64,000 bases of DNA, taken from NCBI GenBank assembly GCA_023362775.1, contig JALMGJ010000005.1, positions 71,664,963 to 71,728,962 on the forward strand, written 5' to 3'. This document shows, in pieces, positions 36,069-50,819 of the stretch. The position numbers and the translations under genes were made by a program. Numbering within the stretch: the first letter of the stretch is position 1; each line of letters begins with the position of its first letter. The notes beneath the pieces are model-generated. The model was not told the DNA's origin. It saw only the letters and a program-made list of their open reading frames with translations, and searched no databases. The DNA is from Charina bottae (lineage: Eukaryota > Chordata > Lepidosauria > Squamata > Charinaidae).

Positions 36069-37418
36069 TCAGCGCTCAGCCTTCCTTATGGTCCAACTCT
36101 CACAGCCATACATTACTACTGGAAAAACCATAGCTTTAACTATACGGACCTTTGTTGGCAAGGTGATGTCTCTGCTTTTTAATATGCTGTCTAGGTTTGC
36201 CATAGCTTTCCTCCCAAGGAGCAAGCGTCTTTTAATTTCATGGCTGCAGTCACCGTCTGCGGTGATCTTGGAGCCCAAGAAAATAAAATCTGTCACTGCT
36301 TCCATTTCTTCCCCTTCTATTTGCCAGGAAGTGATGGGACCAGATGCCATGATCTGGGTTTTTTTAATGTTGAGTTTCAAGCCAGCTTTTGCACTCTCCT
36401 CTTTCACCCTCATCAAGAGGCTCTTTAGTTCCTCTTCACTTTCTGCCAATAGGGTGGTATCGTCTGCATATCTGAGGTTGTTGATATTTCTCCCGGCAAT
36501 CTTAACTCCGGCTTGTGATTCATCCAGCCCGGCATTTCTCATGATGTACTCTGCATATAAGTTAAATAAGCAGGGTGATAATATACAGCCTTGTCGTACT
36601 CCTTTCCCAATTTTGAACCAGTCGGTTGTTCCATGTCCGGTTCTAACTGTTGCTTCTTGACCCACATACAGGTTTCTCAGGAGACAGGTAAGGTGGTCTG
36701 GTACTCTCATCTCTTTAAGACTTTGCCACAGTTTGTTGTGATCCACACAATCAAAGGCTTTAGCGTAGTCAATGAAGCAGAAGTAGATGTTTTTCTGGAA
36801 CTCTCTTGCTTTTTCCATGATCCAGCGAATGTTGGCAATCTGATCTCTAGTTCCTCTGCCTCTTCGAAACCCAGCTTGCACTTCTGGTAGTTCTCGGTTC
36901 AGATACTGCTGAAGCCTAGCTTGTAGGATTTTGAGCATAACCTTGCTAGCATGTGAAATGAGCGCAATTGTACGGTAGTTTGAACATTCTTTGGCATTGC
37001 CTTTCTTTGGAATTGGAACGTAAACTGACCTTTTCCAATCCTGTGGCCACTGCTGAGTTTTCCAAATGTGTTGGCATATTGAGTGCAGCACTTTAACAGC
37101 ATCATCTTTTAGGATTTTAAATAGCTCAGCTGGGATACTGTCTTCTCCGCTAGCTTTGTTGTTAGTAATGCTTCCTAAGGCCCACTTGACTTCACTCTCT
37201 AGGATGTCTGGCTCAAGGTCAGTGACCACACCATCGTATTTATCAGGGATATTAAGATCTTTCTTGTATAGTTCTTCTGTGTATTCTTGCCACCTCTTCT
37301 TAATCTCTTCTGCTTCTGTTAGGTCACTGCCTTTTTTGTCCTTTATCATGCCCATCTTTGTACAAAACGTTCCCTTGATATCTCCGATTTTCTTGAAGAG
37401 ATCTCTAGTCTTCCCCAT
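36069..37418 (-). pseudogene. BovB ORF2 reverse transcriptase region
   Basis: A 449-codon open frame encodes the RT domain. Visible motifs: PAELFKILKD, CSNYRTIALISHASKVM, motif A CFIDYAKAFDCVDH, motif B GVRQGCILSPCLFNLY, motif C NNLRYADDTTLLAE, and the thumb-side KTQIMASGP. The same frame continues on the 5' side (37488-37793) across one stop, and on the 3' side (35700-36029, ending KSRTRLND) across another. The RT core itself looks intact. Confidence 0.93.
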
Positions 37419-38178
37419 TCTATTGTTTTCCTCGATTTCTTTGCATTGTTCATTTAAGAAGGCCTTCTTATCTCTCCTTGCTATTCTCTAGAATTCTGCA
37501 TTCAGTTTTTTATATCTTTCCCTTTCTCCCTTGCCTTTTGCTTCCCTTCTTTCCTCAGCTATTTGTAAAGCCTCATCAGTCAGCCACTTTGCTTTCTTGC
37601 ATTTCTTTTTCTTTGGGATGGTTTTAGTTGCTGCCTCCTGTACAATGTTACGAACCTCCATCCATAGTTCTTCAGGCACTCTGTCTACCAGATCTAATCC
37701 TTTAAATCTATTCCTCACCTCCACTGTATATTCATAAGGGATATGATTTAGGTCATACCTGATTGGTCTAGTGGTTTTCTCTACGTTCTTCAATTTAAGC
37801 CTAAATTTTGCGATAAGAAGCTCATGATCTGAGCCACAGTCAGCTCCAGGTCTTGTTTTTGCTGATTGTATAGAACTTCTCCATCTTTGGCTGAAAAGTA
37901 TATAATCAATCTGATTTCGGTATTGACCATCTGGTGATGTCCATGTATAGAGTCGTCTCTTGTGTTGTTGGAAAAGAGTGTTTGCTATGACCAGCGTGTT
38001 CTCTTGACAAAACTCTATTAGCCTTTGCCCTGCTTCATTTTGTACTCCGAGGCCGAACTTGCCTGTTATTCCGGTTATTTTTTGACTTCCTACTTTAGCA
38101 TTCCAGTCCCCTATGATGAAAAGGACATCTTTTTTTGGTGTTAGTTCTAGAAGGTGTTGTAGGTCCTCATAGAACCGG

Positions 38179-38598
38179 TCAACTGAATTGGGATCCTGAA
38201 TTAAATTCGCCCATTCCTGTCCATTTTAGTTCGCTGATTCCCAAGATGTCGATGTTCAATCTTGTCATCTCATGTTTGACCACATCCAGCTTACCTTGAT
38301 TCATAGATCTTACATACCAGGTTCCTATGCAATATTGTTCTTTCCAGCATCGGACTTTCCTTCCACTTCCAGACACATCCACAACTGAGCGTCCTTTCGG
38401 CTTTGGCCCAGCCATTTCACTCTTTCTGGAGTTACTCGGAATTGCCTTCCGCTCTTCCCCAGTAGCATTTTGGACACCTTCCGACCTGAGGGGCTCATCT
38501 TCCGGCGTCATATCTTTTAGCCTTTTGATACTGTCCATGGGTTTTCTTGGCAAGGATACTGGAGTGGTTTGCCATTCCCTCCTCCAGTTTTGGACCAC
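38179..38598 (-). pseudogene. BovB ORF2 endonuclease N-terminal part
   Basis: Encodes the start of the RTE endonuclease (GTWYVRSMNQGKLDVV; ILGISELKWTGMGEF) in a frame different from the RT part, so at least one indel separates them. Upstream residues (RPKPKGRS..., MDSIKRLKDM) match the BovB 5' coding region. The intervening stretch 37794-38178 still carries recognisable endonuclease sequence (for example a GDWNAKVG-type and a SDHELL-type motif). Confidence 0.85.
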
Positions 38599-38707
38599 GT
38601 TTTGTCAGAACTCTCTGTCATGACCTGTTCTTCTTGACCTGACTTCATTGAGTTATGCAAGCCCCTTCGCCACGACAAGGCAGTGATCCATGAAGGGGAT
38701 GTCTAGT

Positions 38708-39969
38708 ACTCTGTAACTTTTTAACCATTTTGTTATATAGAGCAGTAGTGTGAAAACTTGCGTAAAGAGAAAGTAAGAAACCCACAACCTGAAGCTGAGC
38801 TATCACAGGATCCACCTATTCTAGGATAGGAACTATTGAGCAAGAAGCACAAAACTGAACCGCTTCACTAATCAGGGACTTAAGAACCAACGTAAGCAAT
38901 CAGGAGCAGTCCAAAACATTTTGCTGCCTGATGGCCCTTCCAAGCACAAATCCAAAAACATTTGTCGGTGAGTCTTTCTACAACAATTGTAACTGGATAA
39001 TGTTTTCCACTGCACTTGAAAGCAAGGGCCTAGTTTAGGAAGTGTGAAGTAGATTGCATAGAATATAAGCTCCTTTTTTGTACCTTACTGTAACCAACCA
39101 CCATTTGATGCCTGAGATGAGTGGTTCACTCTGATTAAGTTTGACCTTACAAGCATCAGCCAAGTGAATTAAGGGGCCAAGGGAAATACTCAAATTGGGA
39201 CAAAACAAATGCGTGCAAATGCACAAGTGGGAACAAAAGCTAAGCACCAGCAAGGTACAGATTGGTGCCTAGAGCAATGAAATTTGAAGCTGTTGAACTT
39301 TATATGTTTGATGTGTGTTTCTTGTTCAACATTACAGTCTGTTCTGGTAGTTAGTAGGATAAAGCTACTTAAGCTAGTGGCTCTTAACTTTTCATATCAT
39401 AAGTTCCTCTGGTCATACTAGCAATAAACTTTGATCCAGTTATGGTAGAAACAGAACCTCCACTTTCTTTGGAGAAGGATGTATGGATGTATGGATGTGT
39501 ATGTGTATGTGTATGTGTATATATATGTTTATATTTTTAAGTTACAGTAAATTTTAAGGGCATAAAATTGCAATGATAATGTTGACCATAGCTAAAACTG
39601 CAAAGTAATGAGCAAGAGCTAATTGGGGCTGAAATAATGGTGACTACTGGGGCGGTCTTCCCCCGAATCCAAATCAAGAAATACTTCCAAATGATGAGAA
39701 TAACTGGTGCAAAATGTGATTTTATTCTGACTCCTAAGCCCAAATCTTTCAGACTTTAGGAAATATTTGTATCTACATGAGATAAATATGGTATCTTATT
39801 CCAAGTCTAAGATCTAACTGCATGCAATAGTTGACATGGAATGATATTTAGCAGGGCTATGCATTGCTTGCATTCAAAAGCAAAATGTATTATGGAATGT
39901 GCCTGCAGTTTAGATTTTTTTTAAAACCAAATGCACCTTTTCTTGGGATTGTGTAGCAGGCAGCCCTGC
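38708..39969. other. Intron between BovB and L2
   Basis: No feature recognised besides the microsatellite at 39482. Confidence 0.55.
39482..39532 (+). repeat. Variant TATG/TGTA microsatellite
   Basis: gtatggatgtatggatgtgtatgtgtatgtgtatgtgtatatatatg, an interrupted tandem repeat. Confidence 0.85.
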
Positions 39970-41492
39970 TATGCCAAGAAAAAAAGCAGCTGTTTTTAAG
40001 GAGTTGCAGACAGGGGCTATATTTGACCCCTTCCAGTCAGGATTCAGGCCGGGATATGGGGTAGAGACTGCATTGGTCGCACTTACAGATGATCTCTGGC
40101 GAGAGCGGGATGGAGGCAGTGCATCCATCCTGGCTCTTCTTGACCTCTCAGCGGCTTTCGATACCATCGACCATGGTATCCTTTTGGGGCGGCTCGGAGA
40201 GTTGGGGTTGGGCGGCGTAGTCTTGCGCTAGTTCGCCTCCTTCCTCCGAGACCGGTCCCAATCGGTGGTGATAGGAGATGAGAGGTCCGACCCTCGGCCC
40301 CTACTTTGTGGGGTGCCGCAGGGCTCGGTTCTCTCCCCTCTCCTATTTAATATCTACATGAAACCGCTGGGTGAGATCATCCGCCAACACGGGATGAGGT
40401 ATCATCAGTATGCTGATGATACTCAACTATATATCTCCATCCCGGGTGAGTTAAGTGATGCAGTTTCTGCCCTTTCTCAGTGCCTGGAGGCTGTGGGGGT
40501 CTGGATGGGGAACAACAGGCTTCAGCTGAACCCTGGCAAGACGGAGTGGCTGTGGATTGATGGCGCCTCGGGATCCAAGGAGTTGTCATCTTTAGATCTG
40601 GACGGGGTGGCACTACCCCGTTCAGACTCAGTGCGGAATCTGGGGGTCCTTCTGGACTCACGACTCCTGCTTGAAGAGCAGGTGGCAGTCGTGGCCAGAA
40701 GGGCTTTTGTGCAACTTCGAGTTGTACGCCAGCTTCGCCCTTTCCTGGACCGAGAGGCCCTCCGTACAGTCACTCATGCCCTGGTCATCTCCCATATAGA
40801 CTATTGCAATGCACTCTACATGGGGCTACCCTTGAAGAATATCCGGAAGCTTCAGCTGGTCCAGAATGCGGCTGCGCGCGCAGTTATGTGTGCCCCAAGA
40901 TCGGCACACGTGACACCTCTGCTGCGTGAACTGCACTGGTTACCAGTTTGCTTCCGGGTCCAATTCAAGGTGTTGGTTGTTACCTTTAAAGCCCTACATG
41001 GCATGGGACCAGGTTACCTTAGAGACCGCCTCATCCCCAGAGTATCGACCCGCCCCACCCGGTCATGCAGAGAGGGCATGCTACGGATCCCATCAGTAAA
41101 AGAATTTCATCTAGCGGGATCCAGGAGGCGTGCCTTCTCTGCTGTAGCACCCGCCCTTTGGAACATCTTGCCCCTTGAGGTGAGGCTAGCCCCCACACTC
41201 CTGACCTTCAGGAAACAACTGAAAACCTGGCTCTGCCACCTCGCCTGGGACGGGATGAGTAATAGCTCTTCCTGGAGATGGCTCGCACCATAAAGTTCAG
41301 TTCGGTTCGTAAACATCAGATACAGCCTCTTGGATTTTATATTTTTATATTTTTATATTTTTAATTGATTGTATAAAGTATTTTATATGTTTTTAATCGC
41401 TGACTTTATTGTAAACCGCCCAGAGTCCCCTTGTGGGGGGAGATGGGCGGTGATATAAGTTAGAAATAATAAATAAATAAATAAATAAATAT
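39970..41492 (+). mobile_element. L2-type LINE, 5'-truncated, with RT and 3' end
   Basis: One frame runs from about 39971 to 41293 with a single nonsense codon at 40229-40231. It covers the RT palm motif A (LDLSAAFDTIDH), motif B (GVPQGSVLSPLLFNIYM), motif C (YADDTQLYIS) and the L2-clade C-terminus (DYCNALYMGLPLK, LRELHWLPVCFRVQFKVL, PALWNILPLEVR). The 3' UTR ends in the stem-loop ccgcccagag...gatgggcgg (41416-41450) and an (aata)n tail. The nearly open frame suggests a fairly young copy. Confidence 0.92.
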
Positions 41493-42761
41493 TTGTGTGC
41501 CCACGTGCTTCGAGGCCACCTTTTGCCTTCAAATCCAAAATACCGCATGACACTAAGGTTTAGTATTTAATAACTCATGTGTAATACTAGCTGACAGGCT
41601 TCGGATTTAGCATTTGACAGCTTTTAAAAATGGATGGCTTATGAGATTTTCTATTTGATTCTAGCCACAGAAGAGGTGTGATCAAAATACTTTTCTGGTG
41701 ATTGCCTTTGGAGTTAGCACACAGATGTACAGCCTTTATTTTAACACTGTTATACTCTTATTTTGGTTTGTGATCATAATCATAAATAATTAAAATACAT
41801 TACACATTGTTTTTAGCACTGTTCAACGGAAGACACCGTGCTTAAGTAAAGTTGGAGGTAAGGACAGATAGAAGATACAGAACATAGAATTCATCAGATT
41901 GATTAGGGAGAGTTTGAATGTGGAACATTTTAAATTTGTCTTAGGCTACACTGTAAAAAAAAGTCTATATAAAAGAAAGTGGGTGTTCCACTATTCCAGG
42001 TCTAGGGATAGAGTCTTACATCCTAATGGATTTTCTTATATCTGCTTTTGAGAACAGCTGAAGGTATAACATCAAAACACACAAAGTTAAGGGCTCTGTG
42101 ATATTTAGAGGTCACAAGTTGATCTATGTATCCAGCTAATTTGAAAGCATTTGTTAAACTCCATAGTGGAAAGAGAGTAGAGATGGTGCTGTGTTCAATT
42201 TGATGGTCCATGTCTAAGGCCCTTGCTTTAAGCTCTGCCCTGCGCAGTCATAAATATACTGTACAGCACTGCAAATATTTGGCTTCTTTACTGTTTACCC
42301 AGAAGGACTAATATTATCCAACAAAGTTTAAGAGGCAGCCATATAGTATTTTGCTGAAATTGTCCCCCCCTCCTCCCCCTCCTCCTCATGATTTTATCAT
42401 TTTGAATATTTTTTAAAAAAGTAAAACAACTGTAAAGTTCATTACAACTGGGGAAAAAGGATTTGCCAGTTTATTAAATACCAAGAGGTCTGTTGAAGTG
42501 GCTTTCTGTTTGGAATATTTGTCTTCAAATTAGTTTCTATTCCAATCCAGATATTACCATTAGAGTCTGTATACACTTTTGAGGTTTGAGAACATTATGT
42601 ATTTTTCACTGTATTAATATTTTTGGGTGTCCCTAATTTGATTGACAACTTTGGAGAAGTTACAGCCATTATTCTGCCTTTATGGTCCTCTAAAGAATTT
42701 TTCCTCTTGCTAGTTTCAGATCTTTTCTAAGATAGTTTTTTTTAGTAATGTAACTACTGAG
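41493..42761. other. Intron, no feature recognised
   Basis: AT-rich, with a C/T-rich run at 42363-42388. Confidence 0.55.
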
Positions 42762-42769
42762 TTCACTAA

Positions 42770-43104
42770 GGTAAAGGTAAAGGTACCCCCCGCACATTTG
42801 TGCAGTCGTGTCCGACTCTAGGGGCCGGTGCTCATCTCCATTTGTTAGCCGAAGAACCAGCGCTGTCTGAAGATGCTTCCACGGTCATGTAGCCAGCATG
42901 ACGCACGCGGAATGCTGTTACCTTCCCACCAAAGTGGTACCTATTCATCTACTTGCATTTGCATGCTTTCGAATTGCTAGGTTGGCAAGAGCTGGGGCTA
43001 GTGCGGGAGCTCACTCCGCATGCAGGGCTAAGGATTCGAACCTCTGAACTTGCGATCTTCTGATCAACAAGCCTGGCGTCTTACCCGCTGAGCTACCACG
43101 CCCC
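42770..43104 (-). mobile_element. tRNA-derived SINE with BovB-like 3' end
   Basis: 335 bases, exact target duplication ttcactaa (42762-42769, 43105-43112). Minus-strand head ggggcgtggtagctcagcgggtaagacgcc (A box) with B box ggttcgaatcc; 3' end agagtcggacacgactgcac, shared with BovB. Confidence 0.93.
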
Positions 43105-43359
43105 TTCACTAACAGATGTGTTAAAATGTAATGCATGTAATGCATGTGTTAAAATTGTTTTCCATAATTAATTTTTACTAAACCACATAGCAATGATTGC
43201 ATGTTCCATTATGTTCATAATTATAATTCATTAGAAATTCTAGACTTTAATGTTAAAAAAACTAATTTAATTTTGCTGTGATACTTTAAAAGAAATCGCT
43301 TATATTAATTACATCAACTAGGAACCCAGTGTTCTGAGTTTAATGAGATTTTATAAAGA

Positions 43360-43625
43360 TATTTATTTATTTATATAGATTTATATGGCCACCCATCTCA
43401 CTGATTCTGGACGGATAACAAGAATTAAAATACAATGTAAATACATGTATATTTAAAAAATAAATAAAAATAAACCCCATTCCCAACCAATTAACACAAG
43501 TAGCTTCCAGTGAGTTTGCTGGGGAAGAGTCTGTGATACCCCATCCAGCCAGCCAAGCTAATGTCTGGGTAGGAAGTACATGATCTCTCCTTGCTAGCAC
43601 AGACCATCAGGCGTTCTGATTGCAG
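43360..43625 (-). repeat. L2-type LINE 3' end, antisense
   Basis: (attt)n then gccacccatctcactgattctgg and 3' UTR-like sequence through ggtgataccccatccagcc-type bases. Degenerate. Confidence 0.6.
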
Positions 43626-45379
43626 TGGGGTATGAAAGCAATACGTAAATAAATAATCCTTCTCCACCTCAACTGGAGAGAATTTATGTGCCTCTGCGTA
43701 TATGGGTATATGTGTACTTAGTCCTTAGCCTACCACATAAGATTATTTATGGCTCTTGAGGGTGAAAGTTCACTCCTGTGCCAGATGTGTGCAAAAATGT
43801 ATACACTTAAGCGGGGGCATGAAAGTAGTGGCTGTGAACATGTGGTCAGAGCCCAGTCCCTTTTTATGCAGGTTGCACACACAATGAACATAAAAAAAGG
43901 GGGGGGGTTATCATATGGTCACACTGCCATCTTGACCTTTTCTTTCACCTTCCGTGCAGACACTCTGAAATGAGCATTTTAAAATAACATCTATCGTGTT
44001 CAGAATCTTCTGTTGTAGGGATCTGCTTATTTATGGATTCTTCTTTCTCTTTACTTTTTCCCTAATAAAGTAGATCCTCCTTCATTGTGTTTCTTAATAT
44101 TAATTGCTTAGTCATTCAGATATGAAAGCATAAGATATTTCCTTGCCATGCTCTTTACTGTTACTTTTGAAATAATCTGAAAGTTTTTAATTGTTCTGTA
44201 TTGCCTTTTCTGCTGGAAGCAAAAAAAAAAAAGCTTCTGTTTATATTACCAGGACAACTGTCAAAAACTGTCTTGTATAGAGTTTAATCTCTGAATAATT
44301 CTGTAGCTATGTATTACTTGTACTCGGGATGAAATATGACCCAAGCCTCTCAACTCTGTTTAGGCTGATATTGTTTAATTATCTGTTTTATTGCATTTGT
44401 TAAATTACATTTGTTTCCAATTAAGATCTATTTGGTAATGTTTGTGTTTATTAATTATTATGGCTGTGCAGTGTTTCAAATTCAGCATCCAAAGGTGCTG
44501 TGGAGTGTATGGGAGAACAGACACAGCACCCATCTGCAACACTTTAAAGCAGCTTTGACTTTTCTGATTCCCAGGATCTTGTGACTTCCCTCTGCAGCTA
44601 CAGTGCTGCATACTTCTGGGAAAGGGCAGGGTTGCTTTAGCTATCTCAGAGAGGTGCTACATTTGAACTGCATACAGTCTGAAGCACCTTTTGAAAACTG
44701 AATCTAAAGCACTGCAAAATTCTACTACTGTAATTGGTAGCCAGTTCACTTGACTATTTTGCCTTTATGAGTTACTAGCCACACAATTCTAGGCATGTCC
44801 TAATGATATTGGAGGGACTTGTTCTTAGATAATGATGCTTATGGGAGAATTACAAACTATGGTTTATTGGTTCAAGTTTCGATTGGGCAGTTGCTCACCT
44901 TGCCAGCCTGTGCTCCATTCTGTCTTCCCTTTGAGACGGGGGGACAATGTCTGCTCTCCAACATGGTGAGAATCCAATGATCCCATCAGTGCTCTCTCCC
45001 TCCAGCTGTTAAAGAGGAGTCTGCAAAGCTTTGTTTAGTCAGTGACCCACCCAACTCATCTCATTTCCTCTTTTCCTAGTCCTTCATCCACTCATATCAT
45101 ATGACCAAGTATGTGAGTTTTTGCTTTCTGGTCATCACTTCAAGGAAGCAGACAGCCCTTATGTAGCCCAGGACTGGTTGATTGGTTCTTTTTCTAGTCC
45201 TTGATATTCTAAATGACCATCTCCAAATCTGTAATGCAATCTTGCTTTTTATTGGTGTTTTAACTTTCACAGTAATACATTACAAGTGGAAAGACGATTG
45301 TTTAACTACTCTGGTCTTTTGTCACTTAAATGTTCTTATCCTATACGGTCTTGTCAACGTTTGTCATTGCCTTCTTGGA
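43626..45379. other. Intron, no feature recognised
   Basis: Poly-G at 43900-43908 and poly-A at 44221-44232; otherwise unassigned. Confidence 0.5.
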
Positions 45380-45610
45380 TTATTCTCTTTCTCCAACACA
45401 TTGTCCATATTTTATCTATTTTTGAGCCCCAAACTTCTTGCATTTTAAGGGAAGCTTTTTACTTTTAAAATTTCTTTTAGTTATAATTACTGTTTTATAT
45501 TTACACTCTGTCATGTATTTTAATCCTTTTAGATTCATCTTTAGAGCTACTGTTCTATTTGTTTTGTGCTAGTTACTGACTGCAATAAGTATTGATTTGA
45601 TGTGGCAAGG
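45380..45610 (+). repeat. LINE 3' end of the ATTGATTTG-tail family
   Basis: ttttaatccttttagattcatc, tctatttgttttgtgctagtta and gcaataagtattgatttgatg; homologous to 17955-18155. The upstream open frame (45182-45448) is not recognisable protein. Confidence 0.6.
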
Positions 45611-47569
45611 AAATAAAAGTTTAGTGTGATTTCATATCCCTCTGCTTTGCTGAAATCTTGTCTGCTCTTTTGGCATTTCTCTTTCCCTCAATAGCTCTAA
45701 CTTTCTTTGTAAGATTGTAAGCAAAACTTTGATTGCATAAGAAATTGGTTCAATGGTGCTTCCTGTACAAAGCTTTGAAGGCGTGCTTCGTTCTGCTGAA
45801 AGATCACGCAAAGCACCCCGTTAAGGCGGATTTTCAAAGCAACAAGGCTCCTTGCTTCTAAAAGTGAAGTGACCATGTTGCTTCTCTTCACAGGTTGTGG
45901 GCTTCCTCCACAACCTCTGTTGAGACTTCCAGTAGCCAGAAGAAGGTTTTGTGATTTGATTTAATTCAAATAATTTAATTTAATTGATTTGATTTAGGCG
46001 CCACCCGACTCCAAACAACTCTTGGCAGCTACAGTATAACAAAAAAAATGGAATACAACAAAACCAGGGGGGAACCCCCCCCCCCAAATAATGTAAGTAA
46101 AAGCAGATAAAGAGCTAGATGGTTATGCTGTGTATGTGCAGGAGCTTCTTCTGATGCTTCCAGGATTGCTGTTGAAGATACTGGAAGAATCATCCTCAGA
46201 TGCACAACCCATATACACAGAAGCCTCTTCCAGTTATTGGAAGTGAGAGGGTTGCAATGTGAAGCCTCTCAATGAACTATCGCATCATCCCTATGCCTTG
46301 GTGTAGTGAATTGTGGCTGCTGTGCACTCTGTGTATACAGAGGTAGGAGTACTGCAACTACTATTAATAATGCTAATGTTAATCTTAATAATATCTCCTC
46401 TGAGTCAAGTGTGTCTTATGGTGCCCATACAGTTTTGTCTATACAGTTTTCTTGCCCACAATCAAAAATGCCATAGCACTGGTTCCTTCCAAGATGTTAT
46501 TCAACAATACAGTTTAACCTAATGCCCTGGTGTTCCCTTGGAGTCTCCTATACAAGTATAAACCTAGCCCAAGCCTGCTTCTCTTCCAAGTCCAGACATA
46601 TATTAATGCAAATAAGATATGGGGGTAATTCCCCGCCCTTATAAATAGCTTTTAGTTACTTTAGCACAGTCTTGTGGCCAAGTTTGCTTTGTGTCTTTAA
46701 ATCTAACTGTTAAGAGATGATGAAATGCATGTGAAGCTCTCATCGCTGAAAGAATGTCAGTAAACATAAATTATAAATCCTTCAGGAGCCAAGAAGAAGA
46801 AAACTAAATGGAGGAGAAAAAAGATTGCATTTATTATCTCATGTTGATAAGTGTTTATACAATGGGAAAAACCAAACCCTTGGGAATCTCACTATAAAAT
46901 AGTCCAGTTGGTTTGAATTATGTTTCCATGTGAAATATGGCTTTTCTATATTTCTGTTTTTCTTTTTCTTTTTTCTTTCAATTAATGTTGTGGGAAAGTA
47001 AACTGCATTTTCTAAGTGTTAGATAGTTGTTCAGGTTCTGAATACTCAAATGAATTATGTTTAAATGTGTGTTCTCACTGAACCTAATATGGAATTTGCC
47101 AATGAAGTCATATTGGGAATATGAGTAAGACAAAATTAAAGTAAATGTGTTTACATGTTATACAACATATGAAGTGTTCTGAGAGTTTTAATTATTTTAA
47201 ATTATTTCTGGAATTTAAAAAAATAGTGATAAATGATGCACTGTATATATAAAATGATGGTGAGGGGAAGTTACATTCATACTTTTCTTACAAATGATGT
47301 GAAGTAAAATATTATTTTAAAATATGGTTTAAAGAAAGAATATGATTTTGTAATAGCAAAAGGTTTTTTTAAAAAAACTTTAGTTAAGTTTTTAATCATA
47401 AAATGTTAGAATTATAAAATGTTATTAAACATTAAGCCTTAGTGCTTTTCCTTAAAATTAGAAATCTATAATCATGTGCATCCAATCATTGTATAAGTAG
47501 GCTAGTTTCAGTTCAGTCGTATCTATTTTTACTTAGATTTAAGTTGTATTTACTTCCAAGTATAAAGTG

Positions 47570-47656
47570 GAGGACAGTGGAGGACAGGAAGGCCTGGCGT
47601 GCTATGGTCCATGAGGTCATGAAGAGTCGGACACGACTAAACGACTGAACAACAAC
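47570..47656 (+). mobile_element. 87-base 5'-truncated BovB insertion
   Basis: Corresponds to the extreme 3' end of BovB. It appears identical by eye to the equivalent part of the copy at 35691-38698. Exact 8-base target duplication ataaagtg at 47562-47569 and 47657-47664. Confidence 0.92.
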
Positions 47657-48100
47657 ATAAAGTGTTTTAAAGTTCAGTTCTCCTGCTCTAAGATTCCTAA
47701 TAAAGGCAAAATATTGTAAGATCAATGTCCTAGAAGTCAGTAGTTTTTTTCTTACTTAGCTCTATTATCCAGATTAACCTCTCCTTTAGCAGCTTACAGT
47801 TTAACATCTGCTACAGTCAACCAATCATTGTTGTGGCAAAGAAAAGTAACGTAGACAGCCTTTATATCACTTCAATGACGGCTGGGTGATGATGTTGCTA
47901 GGAAGATGCTGTAAGTTGCAGAGGGGAAATTGCCGAAGATGTTATTGGGCTCTTAGTTCCAATCTAACTGGCCATGCAGGCCCAAATAATTTTATTACCG
48001 CACCAAGGATTGGAGAGAAAAGCGTCATAAACATACCAGTTTAGGAATGTTGTATATTTTTAGAATATTTTATATTTAAAGTTATTAAAGCCTGCTTATA

Positions 48101-48117
48101 TATATATATATATATAA
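48101..48117 (+). repeat. Short (TA)n run
   Basis: tatatatatatatatata, about nine units, 330 bases before exon C. Confidence 0.85.
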
Positions 48118-48383
48118 GAATTACTTTTTAAATGGCAATGGAAATTCCTTAGATACAGCTAAAATATTAATTTATTGGTTCTGTACACAAACAAATGTAT
48201 TACATAGTGTTGTGCATCCCAGTAATAATGTTGTCATTATTACATAGCAGGGGGAATACATATCACAATATCTATTGTTCTCATAGGATTAAGTTCTTGC
48301 CTGGAACAAAACAATCAGGACTATCTATATTTAAAGTCATTACTCCATTGTAAAATACAAGCATGTAAGATATATATGTCTAA

Positions 48384-50264
<1,881 letters not shown>

Positions 50265-50523
50265 GTCAAGAAAAGTTTTAAAAATGTGGCAGTTCATGGA
50301 CCAATCTGATATTGAAACAATGCGAAGCTTGAAGGATGCTATGGCACAACATGAATCATCATCTGAATATAGAAAAGTTGTCAACAGAGCTCTGAATATC
50401 CCTGGCTGTAAAGTAGTTCCTTTTTGTGGTGTATTTTTAAAAGAGCTCTATGAAGTTTTGGATGGGACTGCAAGCCTCATCAGACTTTGTCCTAAGTATA
50501 ATTCTCAGGATGAAACACTAGAG
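50265..50523 (+). CDS. PLCE1: PLCE1 coding exon D (Ras-GEF core and C-terminal part)
   Basis: The acceptor is tttttcaaatag|gtcaag and the donor gag|gtaatt. The exon has 259 bases. Its first base completes the Arg codon begun in exon C, and it ends in phase 0. It encodes [19 protein letters not shown], then the Ras-GEF block [20 protein letters not shown], matching the family pattern [PC]-x-[VI]-P-[FY]-x-G-x-[FY]-L-x-[DE]-L. The following residues ([16 protein letters not shown]) match vertebrate PLCE1. The reading frame is fully open. Confidence 0.95.
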
Positions 50524-50819
50524 GTAATTTAATGAGTGAACATTGTTATCTAAAAGAGTTGTTATAATTCCATCATGTCTTACTGATTTGATGATACAGC
50601 AATGCATAAAAAGGTGAGGTTCATTTATAAGTAGGTAAGTATCATACCTGTATTCCTATATATATTAAAATAGAAGCCTTTACAATTGCAATAATTTTTT
50701 ATATGATACCTTAAACAAGGAGTGAACCTGATCAAGCATAAGTTAGAGCCACTGTTAAGGTCTCATGGCAGTAAGGGTGGTGAAACATCAACATTTCTCC
50801 ATCTTTATTGCTTCCACAG

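Larger units (their letters stand above)
35691..38698 (-). mobile_element. BovB (RTE-clade) LINE, near full length
   Basis: 3008 bases in minus orientation with an exact 9-base target duplication atgtctagt at 35682-35690 and 38699-38707. The 3' end (gactaaacgactgaacaacaaca on the minus strand) and the protein identify BovB. The element carries an apurinic endonuclease region and a reverse transcriptase region, interrupted by a few lesions: a frameshift between the 38598 and 37793 frames, and nonsense codons at 37488-37490 and 36069-36071. It lies antisense to PLCE1 in intron 28880-48449. BovB is widespread in squamates and is a textbook case of horizontal transfer to ruminants. Confidence 0.96.

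Noticed and set aside
35671..36660. 329-codon open frame on the + strand
   Set aside because: It is the antisense of the BovB reverse transcriptase, whose motifs are clear on the minus strand.
42770..43104. tRNA gene suggested by A and B boxes
   Set aside because: The boxes belong to a SINE head; the sequence continues into SINE body and BovB-like tail with flanking duplications.
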